This document shows, piece after piece, positions 34,330 to 42,100 of a stretch of DNA of 64,000 nt. Every line of letters begins with the position of its first letter. Within the stretch, counting starts at the first letter, position 1. Source of the DNA: Luteococcus sp052116585 (GTDB taxonomy: Bacteria > Actinomycetota > Actinomycetes > Propionibacteriales > Propionibacteriaceae); the NCBI RefSeq assembly GCF_052116585.1, contig NZ_JBQKKT010000015.1, positions 1 through 64,000 of the forward strand. The letters are read 5' to 3'. A program made the translations under genes and the position numbers. The notes under the pieces are model-generated. The model saw nothing but the letters and a program-made list of their open reading frames with translations, was not told the origin of the DNA and searched no databases.

Positions 34330-34375
34330 CGAAGTATCGTTCGAAAGCTTACGGTACCTCAGGGCGCGGGCAAGA
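34330..34375. other. attR junction
   Basis: Element sequence GTATCGTTCGAAAGCTTACGG (part of 34334-34354) leads to the CA core (34360-34361) and resumes cpaF at GGGCGCGGGCAAGACG. Taken with attL, the deduced attP arms match as inverted repeats with one gap (about 20 of 27 positions), including a shared TTTCGAAC block. Confidence 0.8.
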
Positions 34376-35016
34376 CGACACTTCTCCGAGCGCTCATCGA
34401 CGCCATCCCATCCACCGAAAGATTCGGCACCCTGGAGACCGACTACGAACTGCTCACCCACCTGCAGCCGGGGCGCGGCAACATGGTGGCGCTGCAGGCG
34501 CGGATCGGGATAGGCGAGCGGGGTGCCGACGGCAGCAGGATGGGTGAGTTCACCATCAGCGACCTCATCCCGGAGGCCCTGCGGCAGAACCTCTCCCGGA
34601 TTGTCGTCGGTGAGGTGCGCGGCGGCGAGGCCTCGGCGATGTTCGAGGCCATGCAGTCGGGGGCCGGTAGCCTCTCGACGACGCACTCCCACTCCGCCTC
34701 ATCCACGATGGACCGACTGGCCTCGCGCGTGGCGCAGGGCGGTGTGTTGGGCATTGACGAGGCCTATCGCCAGATTGCGCACAACATCCACTTCCTGGTC
34801 CATGTGCGCCTGGTCGACGACACCTGGCGGGGCGGGACGCGCAGCCGACACATCTCAGAAGTGCGGACCCTGACGGGTGCGATCGAGGGCGGTCGCCCGA
34901 TCACCCACCTGCTGTACCGGGCGGCGACGCCGACACGCCCGGGCGTCTGGCACCCTGATCCACAGCTTGTGGACGAGCTGGCCGAGTTCGCCGGAAGCTT
35001 CGAGGCGGTGCCATGA
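34362..35016 (+). pseudogene. cpaF: cpaF/tadA secretion ATPase, 3' fragment
   Basis: C-terminal motor half of the Tad ATPase, starting at GAGKTTLLRALIDAIP. It has the Asp-box region, the Walker B-like RIVVGEVRGGEASAMFEAMQSG, the HSHSASSTMDRL histidine region, and ends DELAEFAGSFEAVP. The element supplies an in-frame ATG at 34324, so a 230-residue protein beginning MVRSIVRKLTVPQGAGKTT could be made. Its P-loop lacks the first Gly and the N-terminal half, and no SD is seen. Its stop overlaps tadB (ATGA). Confidence 0.9.
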
Positions 35017-35903
35017 CTCCCGTCCTGGTGGGAATCGCCGCCTTCTGTGTCGTGGCAGGAATCCTGCTGCTCGTCGTCGGTCTTCGGAAGGTCCCCCGCC
35101 ACCCATCCACAGCCCGATCCACAAGCCTGTGGACAACTGTGGACAACTGGTGGCGGCGGTGCAGTCGCACGCAGCGAATCCACATCGGCGTCACCTTTGC
35201 GGCGGCTGCGGTGATCTTCGTCCTGACCGGCTGGCCGGTCGCCCTGGTACTGGTACCGCTCCTCGGATTGGGGCTACCAGCGCTGCTGGCCGATCCGCCC
35301 AACCGTGACGTCCAGATCCTCGAGGCCCTGGACCGCTGGGTGCGCTCGCTCGCGGCCTCCCTGCCCACCGGAAAGTCGGTCACCGATGCCATCCGGGCAA
35401 CGTCGGGACAGGCGCCGGAGCTGATCCGCAGCCCGGTCCAGGTGATGGTCGCGCGTCTGGACTCGCGGTGGACGCCCCGCGAGGCATTGCTGGCGCTGGC
35501 CGATGATCTGGACAGTCCGGACGCCGATGCCGTGATCGCAGCCCTGGTGCTGTCCGCCCGACGCGGCGGTGTCGGCGCCGCAGCAACCCTGGCCGAGCTC
35601 GCGGACTCCATCCAGGCCAGGCTCCGCGCCCTGCGCGAGATCGAGGCGGAGCGGGCCAAACCACGCGTCGTCGTGCGGCAGGTGACACTCATCAGCGTGG
35701 TCGCGGTGGGGCTGGGAGTCCTGCTGCAACCCCACTTCTTTGCTCCGTACCGCAGCCCGATCGGACAGGTGGTGTTGAGCTGTCTGGTGCTGGCCTATGG
35801 CGGCTCTCTGGCAATCATGCGCCGGATCACCCGGCCCCGTCGTCGGGAACGGATCCTGCGGCAGGGCGCCGTCCCCAGCAAGGATGTGGTGATCCATGCG
35901 TGA
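35013..35903 (+). CDS. tadB: TadB-like inner-membrane platform protein
   Basis: Protein of 296 residues of the type II secretion F superfamily. Two N-terminal membrane segments are followed by the conserved cytoplasmic helical domain (LLADPPNRDVQILEALDRWVRSLAASLPTGKSVTDAIRAT; LVLSARRGGVGAAATLAELADSIQARLRALREIEAERAKPR) and two C-terminal membrane segments. With TadC it forms the rotor-like platform driven by CpaF. Three short DnaA-box-like 9-mers (35128-35146 region) fall inside the coding sequence, encoding a Trp/Thr stretch. Confidence 0.85.
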   Translation: MTPVLVGIAAFCVVAGILLLVVGLRKVPRHPSTARSTSLWTTVDNWWRRCSRTQRIHIGVTFAAAAVIFVLTGWPVALVLVPLLGLGLPALLADPPNRDVQILEALDRWVRSLAASLPTGKSVTDAIRATSGQAPELIRSPVQVMVARLDSRWTPREALLALADDLDSPDADAVIAALVLSARRGGVGAAATLAELADSIQARLRALREIEAERAKPRVVVRQVTLISVVAVGLGVLLQPHFFAPYRSPIGQVVLSCLVLAYGGSLAIMRRITRPRRRERILRQGAVPSKDVVIHA

Positions 35904-36813
35904 CCCGTCGATGGTGGGGGTGATCGCCTCCGGTGCCGTGGGTGCCTTGGGCATCTTCCTGGTGCTGGCCGGGCTGCGTTCTCGCGTTCCACGGCTCGAC
36001 GAAGCCCTGGCGAGCCTGTCCGGGATGCCCGAGGAGATGAGCGCGGGCAGTACGGGGTGGGGGATCGAGAATGACGAGCAGGACGCACTCAGCCGGCTGG
36101 GTGCCTGGGCTTTCACCCGGCTGCGCCTGCCCCTCGCGGACCGGACCCGGCGGCTGCTCGGGCTGCGTGGTCGTTCGATCGGTGACTTCTTTGCCGAGAA
36201 GCTGATCCTCTGCGCCCTCGGACTGGTCGCTCCGCTCCTGTTGGGCGCAGCGCTGCTGGGTTTCACGGGCGCAATCGCGCCCGTGCCCATGGCGGTCTCC
36301 CTGCTGGCCGCCACTCTCGGCTGGTTCTGGCCGGACGTCGTGCTCCGTCGGGGAGACGAGTCCGTGCGGGCCGACGCCGGCGAGGCCCTCCACACCTTCT
36401 TTGACCTCGTGACCCTGGAACGGCTGGCCAATGCATCGTCGAGCCAGGCAATGCTGGCGGCTGCCTCCATGTCTGACGTTCCGCTCTTCACCCGCCTGCG
36501 GGGTGCGCTGGAACGAGCCCGGCTGGAGCAGCGACCACCGTGGAACGAGCTGCGCCGATTGTCTCGAGATCTCGAGCTGCCCGAGATTGCGGACATGGCG
36601 GACGTCATGCGCCTCGACGAGCAGGGCGCGGCGCTGGCCGAGACCTTGCGCGCCCGGGTGAAGGAACTCCGCGACGCCCACCTGATGCAGGAGAAGCTCG
36701 CCGCCCAGCAGGTCTCCGAACGGATGACGCTGTGGATGGTGGTGCCGTCGCTGGTCTTCGGCCTGATCTTCCTGACGCCACCGATCCTGAAGCTCCTGGG
36801 GGTGGGCGGATGA
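35896..36813 (+). CDS. tadC: TadC-like inner-membrane platform protein
   Basis: Protein of 305 residues, second type II secretion F-like protein of the operon. It has an N-terminal membrane segment, two more around residues 100-145, and a cytoplasmic region with FFDLVTLERLANASSSQAMLAAA and ELPEIADMADVMRLDEQGAALAETLRARVKELRDAHLMQEKLAAQQ. A C-terminal helix follows (ERMTLWMVVPSLVFGLIFLTPPILKLL). Its ATG overlaps the tadB stop and its stop overlaps a possible 42-codon gene. Confidence 0.85.
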   Translation: MRDPSMVGVIASGAVGALGIFLVLAGLRSRVPRLDEALASLSGMPEEMSAGSTGWGIENDEQDALSRLGAWAFTRLRLPLADRTRRLLGLRGRSIGDFFAEKLILCALGLVAPLLLGAALLGFTGAIAPVPMAVSLLAATLGWFWPDVVLRRGDESVRADAGEALHTFFDLVTLERLANASSSQAMLAAASMSDVPLFTRLRGALERARLEQRPPWNELRRLSRDLELPEIADMADVMRLDEQGAALAETLRARVKELRDAHLMQEKLAAQQVSERMTLWMVVPSLVFGLIFLTPPILKLLGVGG

Positions 36814-36938
36814 CCCTGCCCCAGCGGACGCCCACGGGAAGTGCGCTCCCTTCGTTGACGCCCACGGAGCGTGGGCCCCTTGATTTCGTGTCCACAACCG
36901 TGGCCGCGGTGATGTCGCAGTACCCAACAGTCTCGTGA
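36810..36938 (+). CDS. Possible 42-residue peptide between tadC and the pilin
   Basis: An ATG overlapping the tadC stop (ATGA) opens a 42-codon frame ending just before the pilin SD. The product is Thr/Pro/Ser-rich with no membrane segment. Translational coupling is plausible, but the sequence is unlike a known family, so it may only be a coupling leader for pilin translation. Confidence 0.3.
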   Translation: MTLPQRTPTGSALPSLTPTERGPLDFVSTTVAAVMSQYPTVS

Positions 36939-36949
36939 AAGGAACCATC

Positions 36950-37156
36950 ATGAACATCCACTCCCTGCTCGGCCTGATCGTCCAGTTGGTCATCCCGGTC
37001 CAGGACCTTGCCAAGGGACGAACCCTGGCTCGACGCGATGAGCGAGGTCTCTCGCAGTCCACGGAGAATGCCGTGCTGCTCGCTGGCGCGGTGGCCGTTG
37101 CGGTCATCGTCGTGGGTGCCGTCACCCAGTACGTCCAGAGCAACATGCCCAAGTAG
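36950..37156 (+). CDS. flp: Flp-type pilin
   Basis: Small 68-residue pilin from ATG 36950 with GAAAGGA upstream. After a leader of about 35 residues comes ERGLSQSTENAVLLAGAVAVAVIVVGAVTQYVQSNM: a charged site followed by the hydrophobic N-terminal helix of Flp pilins, with Glu at the position expected after prepilin-peptidase cleavage (LSQSTEN). It polymerises into the Tad fibre. No prepilin peptidase gene is present in this window. Confidence 0.8.
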   Translation: MNIHSLLGLIVQLVIPVQDLAKGRTLARRDERGLSQSTENAVLLAGAVAVAVIVVGAVTQYVQSNMPK

Positions 37157-37161
37157 GACCC

Positions 37162-37572
37162 ATGATTCACGCCATGGCGAGCGCAGCGCGACGCCTGCGG
37201 ACCGTCCCCGGCCACGGTCCGGGGGAGCGGGGCATGTCCGAGTCAGTGCAGTGGGCCGTCCTGCTGCCAGTGCTGATGCTGGGCATCCTCGGCGCCATCC
37301 AGACGGGGATCGTGCTGTACGGCCGCAGCGTCGCCGCCCATGCCGCGCTCGCTGGTGCCGAGGCCCAGGCGCTGGCGGGCGCGTCGGGCGGCTCGGGCGA
37401 ACGGGTGGCCCGTGAGCTCGCTGAACAGGGCGGTTTGCGCGACGTGAAGATCGTCGTCGCACGCCCCGGTGGCGAGGTTCGGGTGCAGGTCCGTGGGCGG
37501 GTGGACACCTTCTTCGCGGTCGGCCCCACCACGGTCGAGGGTGACGCCGTGATGCCGATGGAGCTGCCATGA
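37162..37572 (+). CDS. TadE-like pseudopilin
   Basis: Protein of 136 residues. GERGMSESVQWAVLLPVLMLGILGAIQTGIVLYGR is a TadE-type processed helix, followed by AAHAALAGAEAQALAGA and a beta-rich C-terminal domain ending in MPMELP. It is cleaved like a pilin and acts as a minor component. It starts 5 bp after the pilin stop. Confidence 0.8.
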   Translation: MIHAMASAARRLRTVPGHGPGERGMSESVQWAVLLPVLMLGILGAIQTGIVLYGRSVAAHAALAGAEAQALAGASGGSGERVARELAEQGGLRDVKIVVARPGGEVRVQVRGRVDTFFAVGPTTVEGDAVMPMELP

Positions 37573-38018
37573 GTCGGTGCCGAGCGCGCACGCAGGGCCG
37601 CGACGAGCGTGGGGCAGCGGCGGTGGAACTGGTCATCCTGGTCCCGGCGCTCGTGCTGGTGATCGGAGTCCTGGTGGCTGGTTGGCGCCTGTGGTCGGCC
37701 AGGGCTGAGGTGACCGACGCTGCTGCCGCCGGCGCGCGCGCAGCAACTCTGGAGCGCGGCGGAGCGCAGGCCCGTCAACGGGCGGAGAGGGTGGCCCAGT
37801 CCAACCTGGACACCTTTGGGCTCCGCTGCGATCCAGCCGCGGTGTCGGTGGACACCACTGGCTTCCATCGACCGAGCGGAAGCACAGCGGACATCACGGT
37901 GGATGTCACGTGCCGGGTGGCCCTGCAGGACCTGCTGGTTCCCGGTCTGCCGGGGTACTGGGAAGTCTCCGGCAGTGGCACACATCGGCTCGACACATTC
38001 AGGGAGAGGACCCCATGA
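37569..38018 (+). CDS. Second TadE/TadF-like pseudopilin
   Basis: Protein of 149 residues. RDERGAAAVELVILVPALVLVIGVLVAGWRLW is the classic TadE motif, with the Glu five residues after the cleavage glycine, followed by a helix (AGARAATLERGGAQARQRAERVAQ) and a domain with two Cys. ATGA overlaps link it to the genes before and after. Confidence 0.82.
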   Translation: MSRCRARTQGRDERGAAAVELVILVPALVLVIGVLVAGWRLWSARAEVTDAAAAGARAATLERGGAQARQRAERVAQSNLDTFGLRCDPAAVSVDTTGFHRPSGSTADITVDVTCRVALQDLLVPGLPGYWEVSGSGTHRLDTFRERTP

Positions 38019-41000
38019 GCAAGGTGCTGAGAAGTGCGCTGGCCCTGGCCACCATCGCCACCCTCGTCATCGGCGTGCCCTGGGCGCTCGTCGCCTTCGG
38101 TCGATTCGACGCGTTGCGGGGTCTGACCTGGAGTCATCTGCTGGTCGTGCCCGACACGGGAGGCCTCGTCCTGGCCGCGATGACTGCAGCCGGCTGGATT
38201 GCGTGGGTCGTGCTGATGGCCTCGTTGGCATCGGAGCTGGTCGCAGCGCTCAGCCGGGGCAGGGTCCGCGTCACGGTGCCGGGAACGGCCCTCGTCCAGC
38301 CCTTCGTCGCCGTCCTGGTGGCCTCGGCGCTCTCGATCATCACGGCACCGAGTGCAGCCGCGGAATCAGGTGCGGATGGCACCGTCGCGGGTGGCTCGGG
38401 AGGCGTCATGGTTTCACGTGCAACGCCGGATTCGGCGCCCTGGGGTAGGGACGGAATCTCCTCGGGGGCCATCCCACCCGCGCAGCCCCGCTCCGCGGTC
38501 ACGGAGCAGGGGGCGACGTCTCGGGCAGGTGATGACGGCACGGATGTGAGTCACGGCATGTCGCCGAAGCAGGCAGCGGCCCCCGGGGACGACGGGCAGC
38601 CGGTTGCCCCCCAACCACAGGGAAGGACATTCGTGTTGCACGAGGTGGCACCGGGTGAGGATCTCTGGACGATCGCCGAGCAGTACTACGGGGACGGAAC
38701 CCAGTGGCGTCGGATTGCCCAGCAGAATGACCTCGACCCTGTGCAACCACTCGCGGTGGGGCTCCAGCTTCGTCTCGATGGCCCAGTCGCGCCGGTGGTG
38801 ACAGCCCAGGCCACTGACGCCGTCGGCGATGACTCCACGCAGCACGAGGAACCTCCTGGCGCAGTGGTGGTCGAGGCCGGCGACAGTCTGCAAGAACTCG
38901 CCCGGCGGCACCTTGGCGACGGCAACCGCTGGACCGAGATCTGGGAACTGAACCGTCAGACGATCGCCAATCCGGACCTCATTCAGCCCGGTTGGCAGGT
39001 GGAGATCCCCTCCACCAACACAACCGAGCATGCCGGCCAGACGGACCTGTCCCATACCGCACCTGCGGAGGGCGAGGACGAAGCATTGGGGGCACCCGCG
39101 TCGAGCCCGCCTGGATCGGAGACCGATGAGCCTGGCCCGGAGGGGTCCAAGGCTGATGAGTCTGGCCCAGCGGGGTCCAAGGCTGATGAGTCTGGCCCAG
39201 CGGGGTCCAAGGCTGATGAGTCTGGCCCAGCGGGGTCCAAGGCCGATGAGACCGGCCGCACGATGGAAAGGGCCCCCGGCGCCCCGCCGCCGGTGCGGGA
39301 TTCCGGCGCCCCTGCTCCAGGATCGGTGGCGGACCTGCCAGGCTCCGCCCCACGTGGTCCGCAGGGGGCCGACCCGGCTTCGCTGCGAGTGCCAACCGAG
39401 TCGGGATTCCGCGAACCCGATGCCACCGCTGGCATGGCTGCGGCTGCCGACCAGATCGACGAGCTTGCGGCTGTTCGGATCGCGGTGGGGGGCCTGCTTG
39501 CCGCCGGTCTCGTCGGGGCACTGGCGAGCAGGCGACGGGAGCAGTTGCTGCAGCGCACGCTGGGACGGCGAATCCCGCAGGCGGAACCTGATCACCAACG
39601 GTTCGAGGCGGCCCTGGCGCGGGTGGCCAGTGAGCGGACCGAACCCCCGCAGGAGGTGCCAGTCGCCGGGGCCCTGCTCGGAGTGGACGCCGACGAAGAA
39701 CCACTGATCCACGATCTGGAGGCGGCCGTGACCACCACGGTCAGCGGGGACGGCAGGTTGGTCGACTCCTTCCTGGCAGCGGTGGCGACGGGGCTGGTCC
39801 TGCACCCCTGGTCTGCAGAGAGCCGGGTGCTGATCGCCGGTGACCTGCCGTGGATGCGCAGCTTGGACGAGCCGCAGGCCGAGGTCTGTGCCCAGGTGGA
39901 AGCGGCCGTCGAGCAGCTGGAGCGTCAGGTGATGGAGCGGCGTCTGGCGCTGGGACGGGCCAGGGCCGACGGGGCAGTGGTGCCGGCGAATCCCGAGAAA
40001 CTGGCGAGTCCGGGGAAGCCCGTGGAGCTGTCCCAGCTGCGTGCCGCCCCGGAGACAGGAGAGGCCTGGGCGCCGTTCATCCTCGTGCTCGCGGATGACC
40101 CCACGCCGGAGCAGTGGGGACGAATTCAACGCAGCCTCGAAGGCAGCCCGGTTGGCGTCAGCGTGCTGGCTGTGGGTGACCAGGCCCTGCTCGCCGGTGA
40201 ACACATCCAGGTGTCGGGGGCCGGTGCAGCGCGGTGTGAGAAGACTGACCGCGATTTCCGCCCGTGCCTGCTCGACCCGGCGGCCCGCAGGGCCCTGACG
40301 GACCTCTTCGAGCAGACCTCCAGCACCGACACCACGCAGGCGCCGTGGTGGACCCCCGACGACGACCTTCCCCCCAACCTTGCGCTGATCAATCCGCGCC
40401 GCCCAGCCAGACACTTCGACGAGGAGAGTTCCGTGGACACGTCCGGCAGCTCACACCCCACACTGTTGTTGCTCGGTCCCGTGGACCTGCGGGGGTGCCG
40501 TGGGATCGAACCGAACCGGGCGCGACGCCAGTGCATGGAGTATTGCGCCTGGATCCACCAGAACCCGGGACGGACCTCCACGGCGATGGCTCGCGACCTA
40601 CTCGTCGCCGAGGGCACGCGTCGCTCGAACCTCAGCCGGTTGCGCAACTGGTTGGGCGACGACCCGAATGGTGAGCCCTACCTGCCCGACGCCTACTCGG
40701 GGCGCATCCAACTCCACCCCGCGGTGGACACCGACTGGGAGCACCTCCAGTTGATGATTGCCGCTGGAGTGAACAGGACGTCCACCGACGCCCTGGTGGA
40801 TGCCCTGCAACTGGTGCGGGGCGCACCGCTGGCCGATGCCGCGCCGGGTCAGTGGTACTGGGCGGAAGAGCTGCGCACGGATATGGTCTCCGTCATCCGG
40901 GACATCGGCGTCGTCCTGACCGAACGTGCCCTGCAGTCGAACAACCTGGAGCTGGCCCGTTGGGCGGCCGCCCGGGCCCTGCAGGCGGCGCCGGGCGACG

Positions 41001-41179
41001 AGTTGCTGATGCAGGCACGCCTCAGCACCGAACACGCGGCAGGCAACCAGCACGAGGTGGAGCGTCTGGTCCTCCAGGTGACGCGGCAGGCCAGGAATCT
41101 GGGTATCGACCTGAGGGAGGACACCGTCGCCCTCATCCAGGAGGTGATGGAGGGGCGCCGCCGGGCGCAACAGGCCTGA
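38015..41179 (+). CDS. Membrane-anchored LysM protein with C-terminal winged-helix and BTAD domain
   Basis: Large 1054-residue protein, last of the Tad operon. Three membrane segments occupy about residues 5-110. Two LysM domains follow (HEVAPGEDLWTIAEQYYGD..., about 207-255, and VEAGDSLQELARRHLGDG..., about 288-330). Then come four 10-residue ADESGPAGSK repeats, a further membrane segment near 490, a globular region, and a C-terminal winged helix plus bacterial transcriptional activator (BTAD) domain of the AfsR/SARP type (TSTAMARDLLVAEGTRRSNLSRLRNWLGDD, then helical repeats). Tad loci of actinobacteria often have such a gene; it may sense the wall or pilus and signal inward, which is inference. 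Confidence 0.8.
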   Translation: MSKVLRSALALATIATLVIGVPWALVAFGRFDALRGLTWSHLLVVPDTGGLVLAAMTAAGWIAWVVLMASLASELVAALSRGRVRVTVPGTALVQPFVAVLVASALSIITAPSAAAESGADGTVAGGSGGVMVSRATPDSAPWGRDGISSGAIPPAQPRSAVTEQGATSRAGDDGTDVSHGMSPKQAAAPGDDGQPVAPQPQGRTFVLHEVAPGEDLWTIAEQYYGDGTQWRRIAQQNDLDPVQPLAVGLQLRLDGPVAPVVTAQATDAVGDDSTQHEEPPGAVVVEAGDSLQELARRHLGDGNRWTEIWELNRQTIANPDLIQPGWQVEIPSTNTTEHAGQTDLSHTAPAEGEDEALGAPASSPPGSETDEPGPEGSKADESGPAGSKADESGPAGSKADESGPAGSKADETGRTMERAPGAPPPVRDSGAPAPGSVADLPGSAPRGPQGADPASLRVPTESGFREPDATAGMAAAADQIDELAAVRIAVGGLLAAGLVGALASRRREQLLQRTLGRRIPQAEPDHQRFEAALARVASERTEPPQEVPVAGALLGVDADEEPLIHDLEAAVTTTVSGDGRLVDSFLAAVATGLVLHPWSAESRVLIAGDLPWMRSLDEPQAEVCAQVEAAVEQLERQVMERRLALGRARADGAVVPANPEKLASPGKPVELSQLRAAPETGEAWAPFILVLADDPTPEQWGRIQRSLEGSPVGVSVLAVGDQALLAGEHIQVSGAGAARCEKTDRDFRPCLLDPAARRALTDLFEQTSSTDTTQAPWWTPDDDLPPNLALINPRRPARHFDEESSVDTSGSSHPTLLLLGPVDLRGCRGIEPNRARRQCMEYCAWIHQNPGRTSTAMARDLLVAEGTRRSNLSRLRNWLGDDPNGEPYLPDAYSGRIQLHPAVDTDWEHLQLMIAAGVNRTSTDALVDALQLVRGAPLADAAPGQWYWAEELRTDMVSVIRDIGVVLTERALQSNNLELARWAAARALQAAPGDELLMQARLSTEHAAGNQHEVERLVLQVTRQARNLGIDLREDTVALIQEVMEGRRRAQQA
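39121..39250 (+). repeat. 30-bp tandem repeat in the LysM-BTAD gene
   Basis: Three identical 30-bp units (39151-39180, 39181-39210, 39211-39240), flanked by degenerate copies at 39121-39150 and after 39241, encode a Gly/Ser/Asp linker between the LysM domains and the next membrane segment. In-frame length changes are expected between strains. Confidence 0.9.
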
Positions 41180-41230
41180 TGGGCGCCGGGCGCAGCAGGC
41201 CTGATGGGCGCCGGGCGCAGCAGGCCTGAT
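41156..41230 (+). repeat. 25-bp tandem repeat across a stop codon
   Basis: Two exact 25-bp copies (41181-41205 and 41206-41230) follow a degenerate copy that contains the last codons and TGA of the LysM-BTAD gene. Each copy repeats the CAGGCCTGA end, so the gene's terminus has been duplicated downstream. Confidence 0.85.
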
Positions 41231-41286
41231 CGCGGCACAGCTCTCATCAGACTGAAGAAGGGCGGCCCCTGGGATGCCGCTGAGGG

Positions 41287-42018
41287 TCAGGCAGGTGGGT
41301 CTTTCGCGACGGCCGGGGCCAGCAGTTCGGCCAGCCGTCGCTGTCCGGCCAGGCCGGGGTGGATGCCGTCATCGGCCCAGTCACCCGCATCCTGGCCCAA
41401 GCCCCGAAGGCTGACGAACGCAACACCGCGCTGGGTGCACACCCGGTCGGTCACCCTGTCCAGAGTGCGACAGTCCTCCTCGAGCAGTGCCGTCAATGGC
41501 CATGAGAGTCGGGGTGCCCGGCCAAGCGGGGGGCACCCGGCCACCACCACCCGCGGGACGTGAGCCAGCAGGCCCAGCGAGGCGTCGAGCTCCACCTCCC
41601 ATTCCCTGGGCGACGTGCGGGCCAGAACGTCGTGCATGCCCACCAGGACCACGACCGCCTCGGCTGCCGGGCTCACCCGAGGAACCTGGCTCTCGTGCAG
41701 TCCCAGCGACGAGGCCCCCGGTTCAGCCAGCACCTGCCACAGAACGCTGCGTCCCGTCGCCTCGGCCACCCGACGCCCGAGTGTTCCCGGCAGGCCCTCT
41801 GCCGCGCTCTGCGTCCCGGCGCCGGTCGCTGTGGCATCGCCCAGCAAGACCAGGTGCATCCGCTCGGTGCCGTGGGCGGCGGCCTTTGGTGCTCCGGCTG
41901 GTGGCTCGGCCAACCCGTGGGGCGCGTCGGAGGGCAGAGCGACATCGGCCAGATCCCCCAACAACCGCTCACCCTGTGAGACGGCGAAGGGGCGCAGTAA
42001 CGCCGAGAGCGGATTCAT
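41287..42018 (-). CDS. SGNH/GDSL-fold hydrolase-like protein lacking the catalytic serine
   Basis: Protein of 243 residues from ATG 42018. The SGNH fold is recognisable: block I HLVLLGDATATGAG, block III-like VVLVGMHDV, and block V DDGIHPGLAG with the Asp-x-x-His pair. In block I the nucleophilic Ser of GDS is Ala (codon GCC), and the block III Asn is His. It may be a non-catalytic binding protein or use another mechanism. It is divergent from the FMN reductase. Confidence 0.65.
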   Translation of the reverse strand: MNPLSALLRPFAVSQGERLLGDLADVALPSDAPHGLAEPPAGAPKAAAHGTERMHLVLLGDATATGAGTQSAAEGLPGTLGRRVAEATGRSVLWQVLAEPGASSLGLHESQVPRVSPAAEAVVVLVGMHDVLARTSPREWEVELDASLGLLAHVPRVVVAGCPPLGRAPRLSWPLTALLEEDCRTLDRVTDRVCTQRGVAFVSLRGLGQDAGDWADDGIHPGLAGQRRLAELLAPAVAKDPPA

Positions 42019-42063
42019 GCGCGAAACACTACCCACCAAGACTTTGACGCGAGAGAATGACGA

Positions 42064-42078
42064 TGTACATTTAGTACA
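42064..42078 (+). promoter_or_regulatory. TGTAC-N5-GTACA palindrome upstream of the flavin reductase
   Basis: A perfect inverted repeat 23 bp before the GTG start of the NAD(P)H-dependent reductase and upstream of the divergent SGNH gene. HxlR/YodB-type quinone-sensing repressors use similar TAC...GTA sites before azoreductase genes. No such regulator is in the window. Confidence 0.4.
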
Positions 42079-42100
42079 ACGTTCAACAACGAGGAGCATC

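Larger units (their letters stand above)
28552..34361. mobile_element. 5.8-kb integrated element with serine integrase, HUH Rep and FtsK-like pump (mini-AICE)
   Basis: Bounded by a CA dinucleotide at 28552-28553 and 34360-34361, within interrupted cpaF. It carries an unknown first protein, a frameshifted membrane protein, an FtsK/TraB-type ATPase, a small membrane protein, an excisionase-like HTH protein, a RepSA-type replication initiator, a small overlapping gene and a convergent large serine integrase. Rep plus Xis plus Int plus one translocase is the core set of actinomycete integrative and conjugative elements, here in an unusually compact form. Base composition is visibly more AT-rich than the host, with codons such as GCT, GGC, TCT and CTT mixed, marking horizontal transfer. 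Confidence 0.92.

Noticed and set aside
28552..34361. A tRNA attachment site, as used by most AICEs
   Set aside because: No tRNA gene is found at either junction; the split and rejoinable gene is cpaF, and the integrase is a serine type.
32773..34692. A longer integrase starting upstream across attR
   Set aside because: The extra 127 codons would be antisense cpaF; the resolvase domain begins exactly at ATG 34311.
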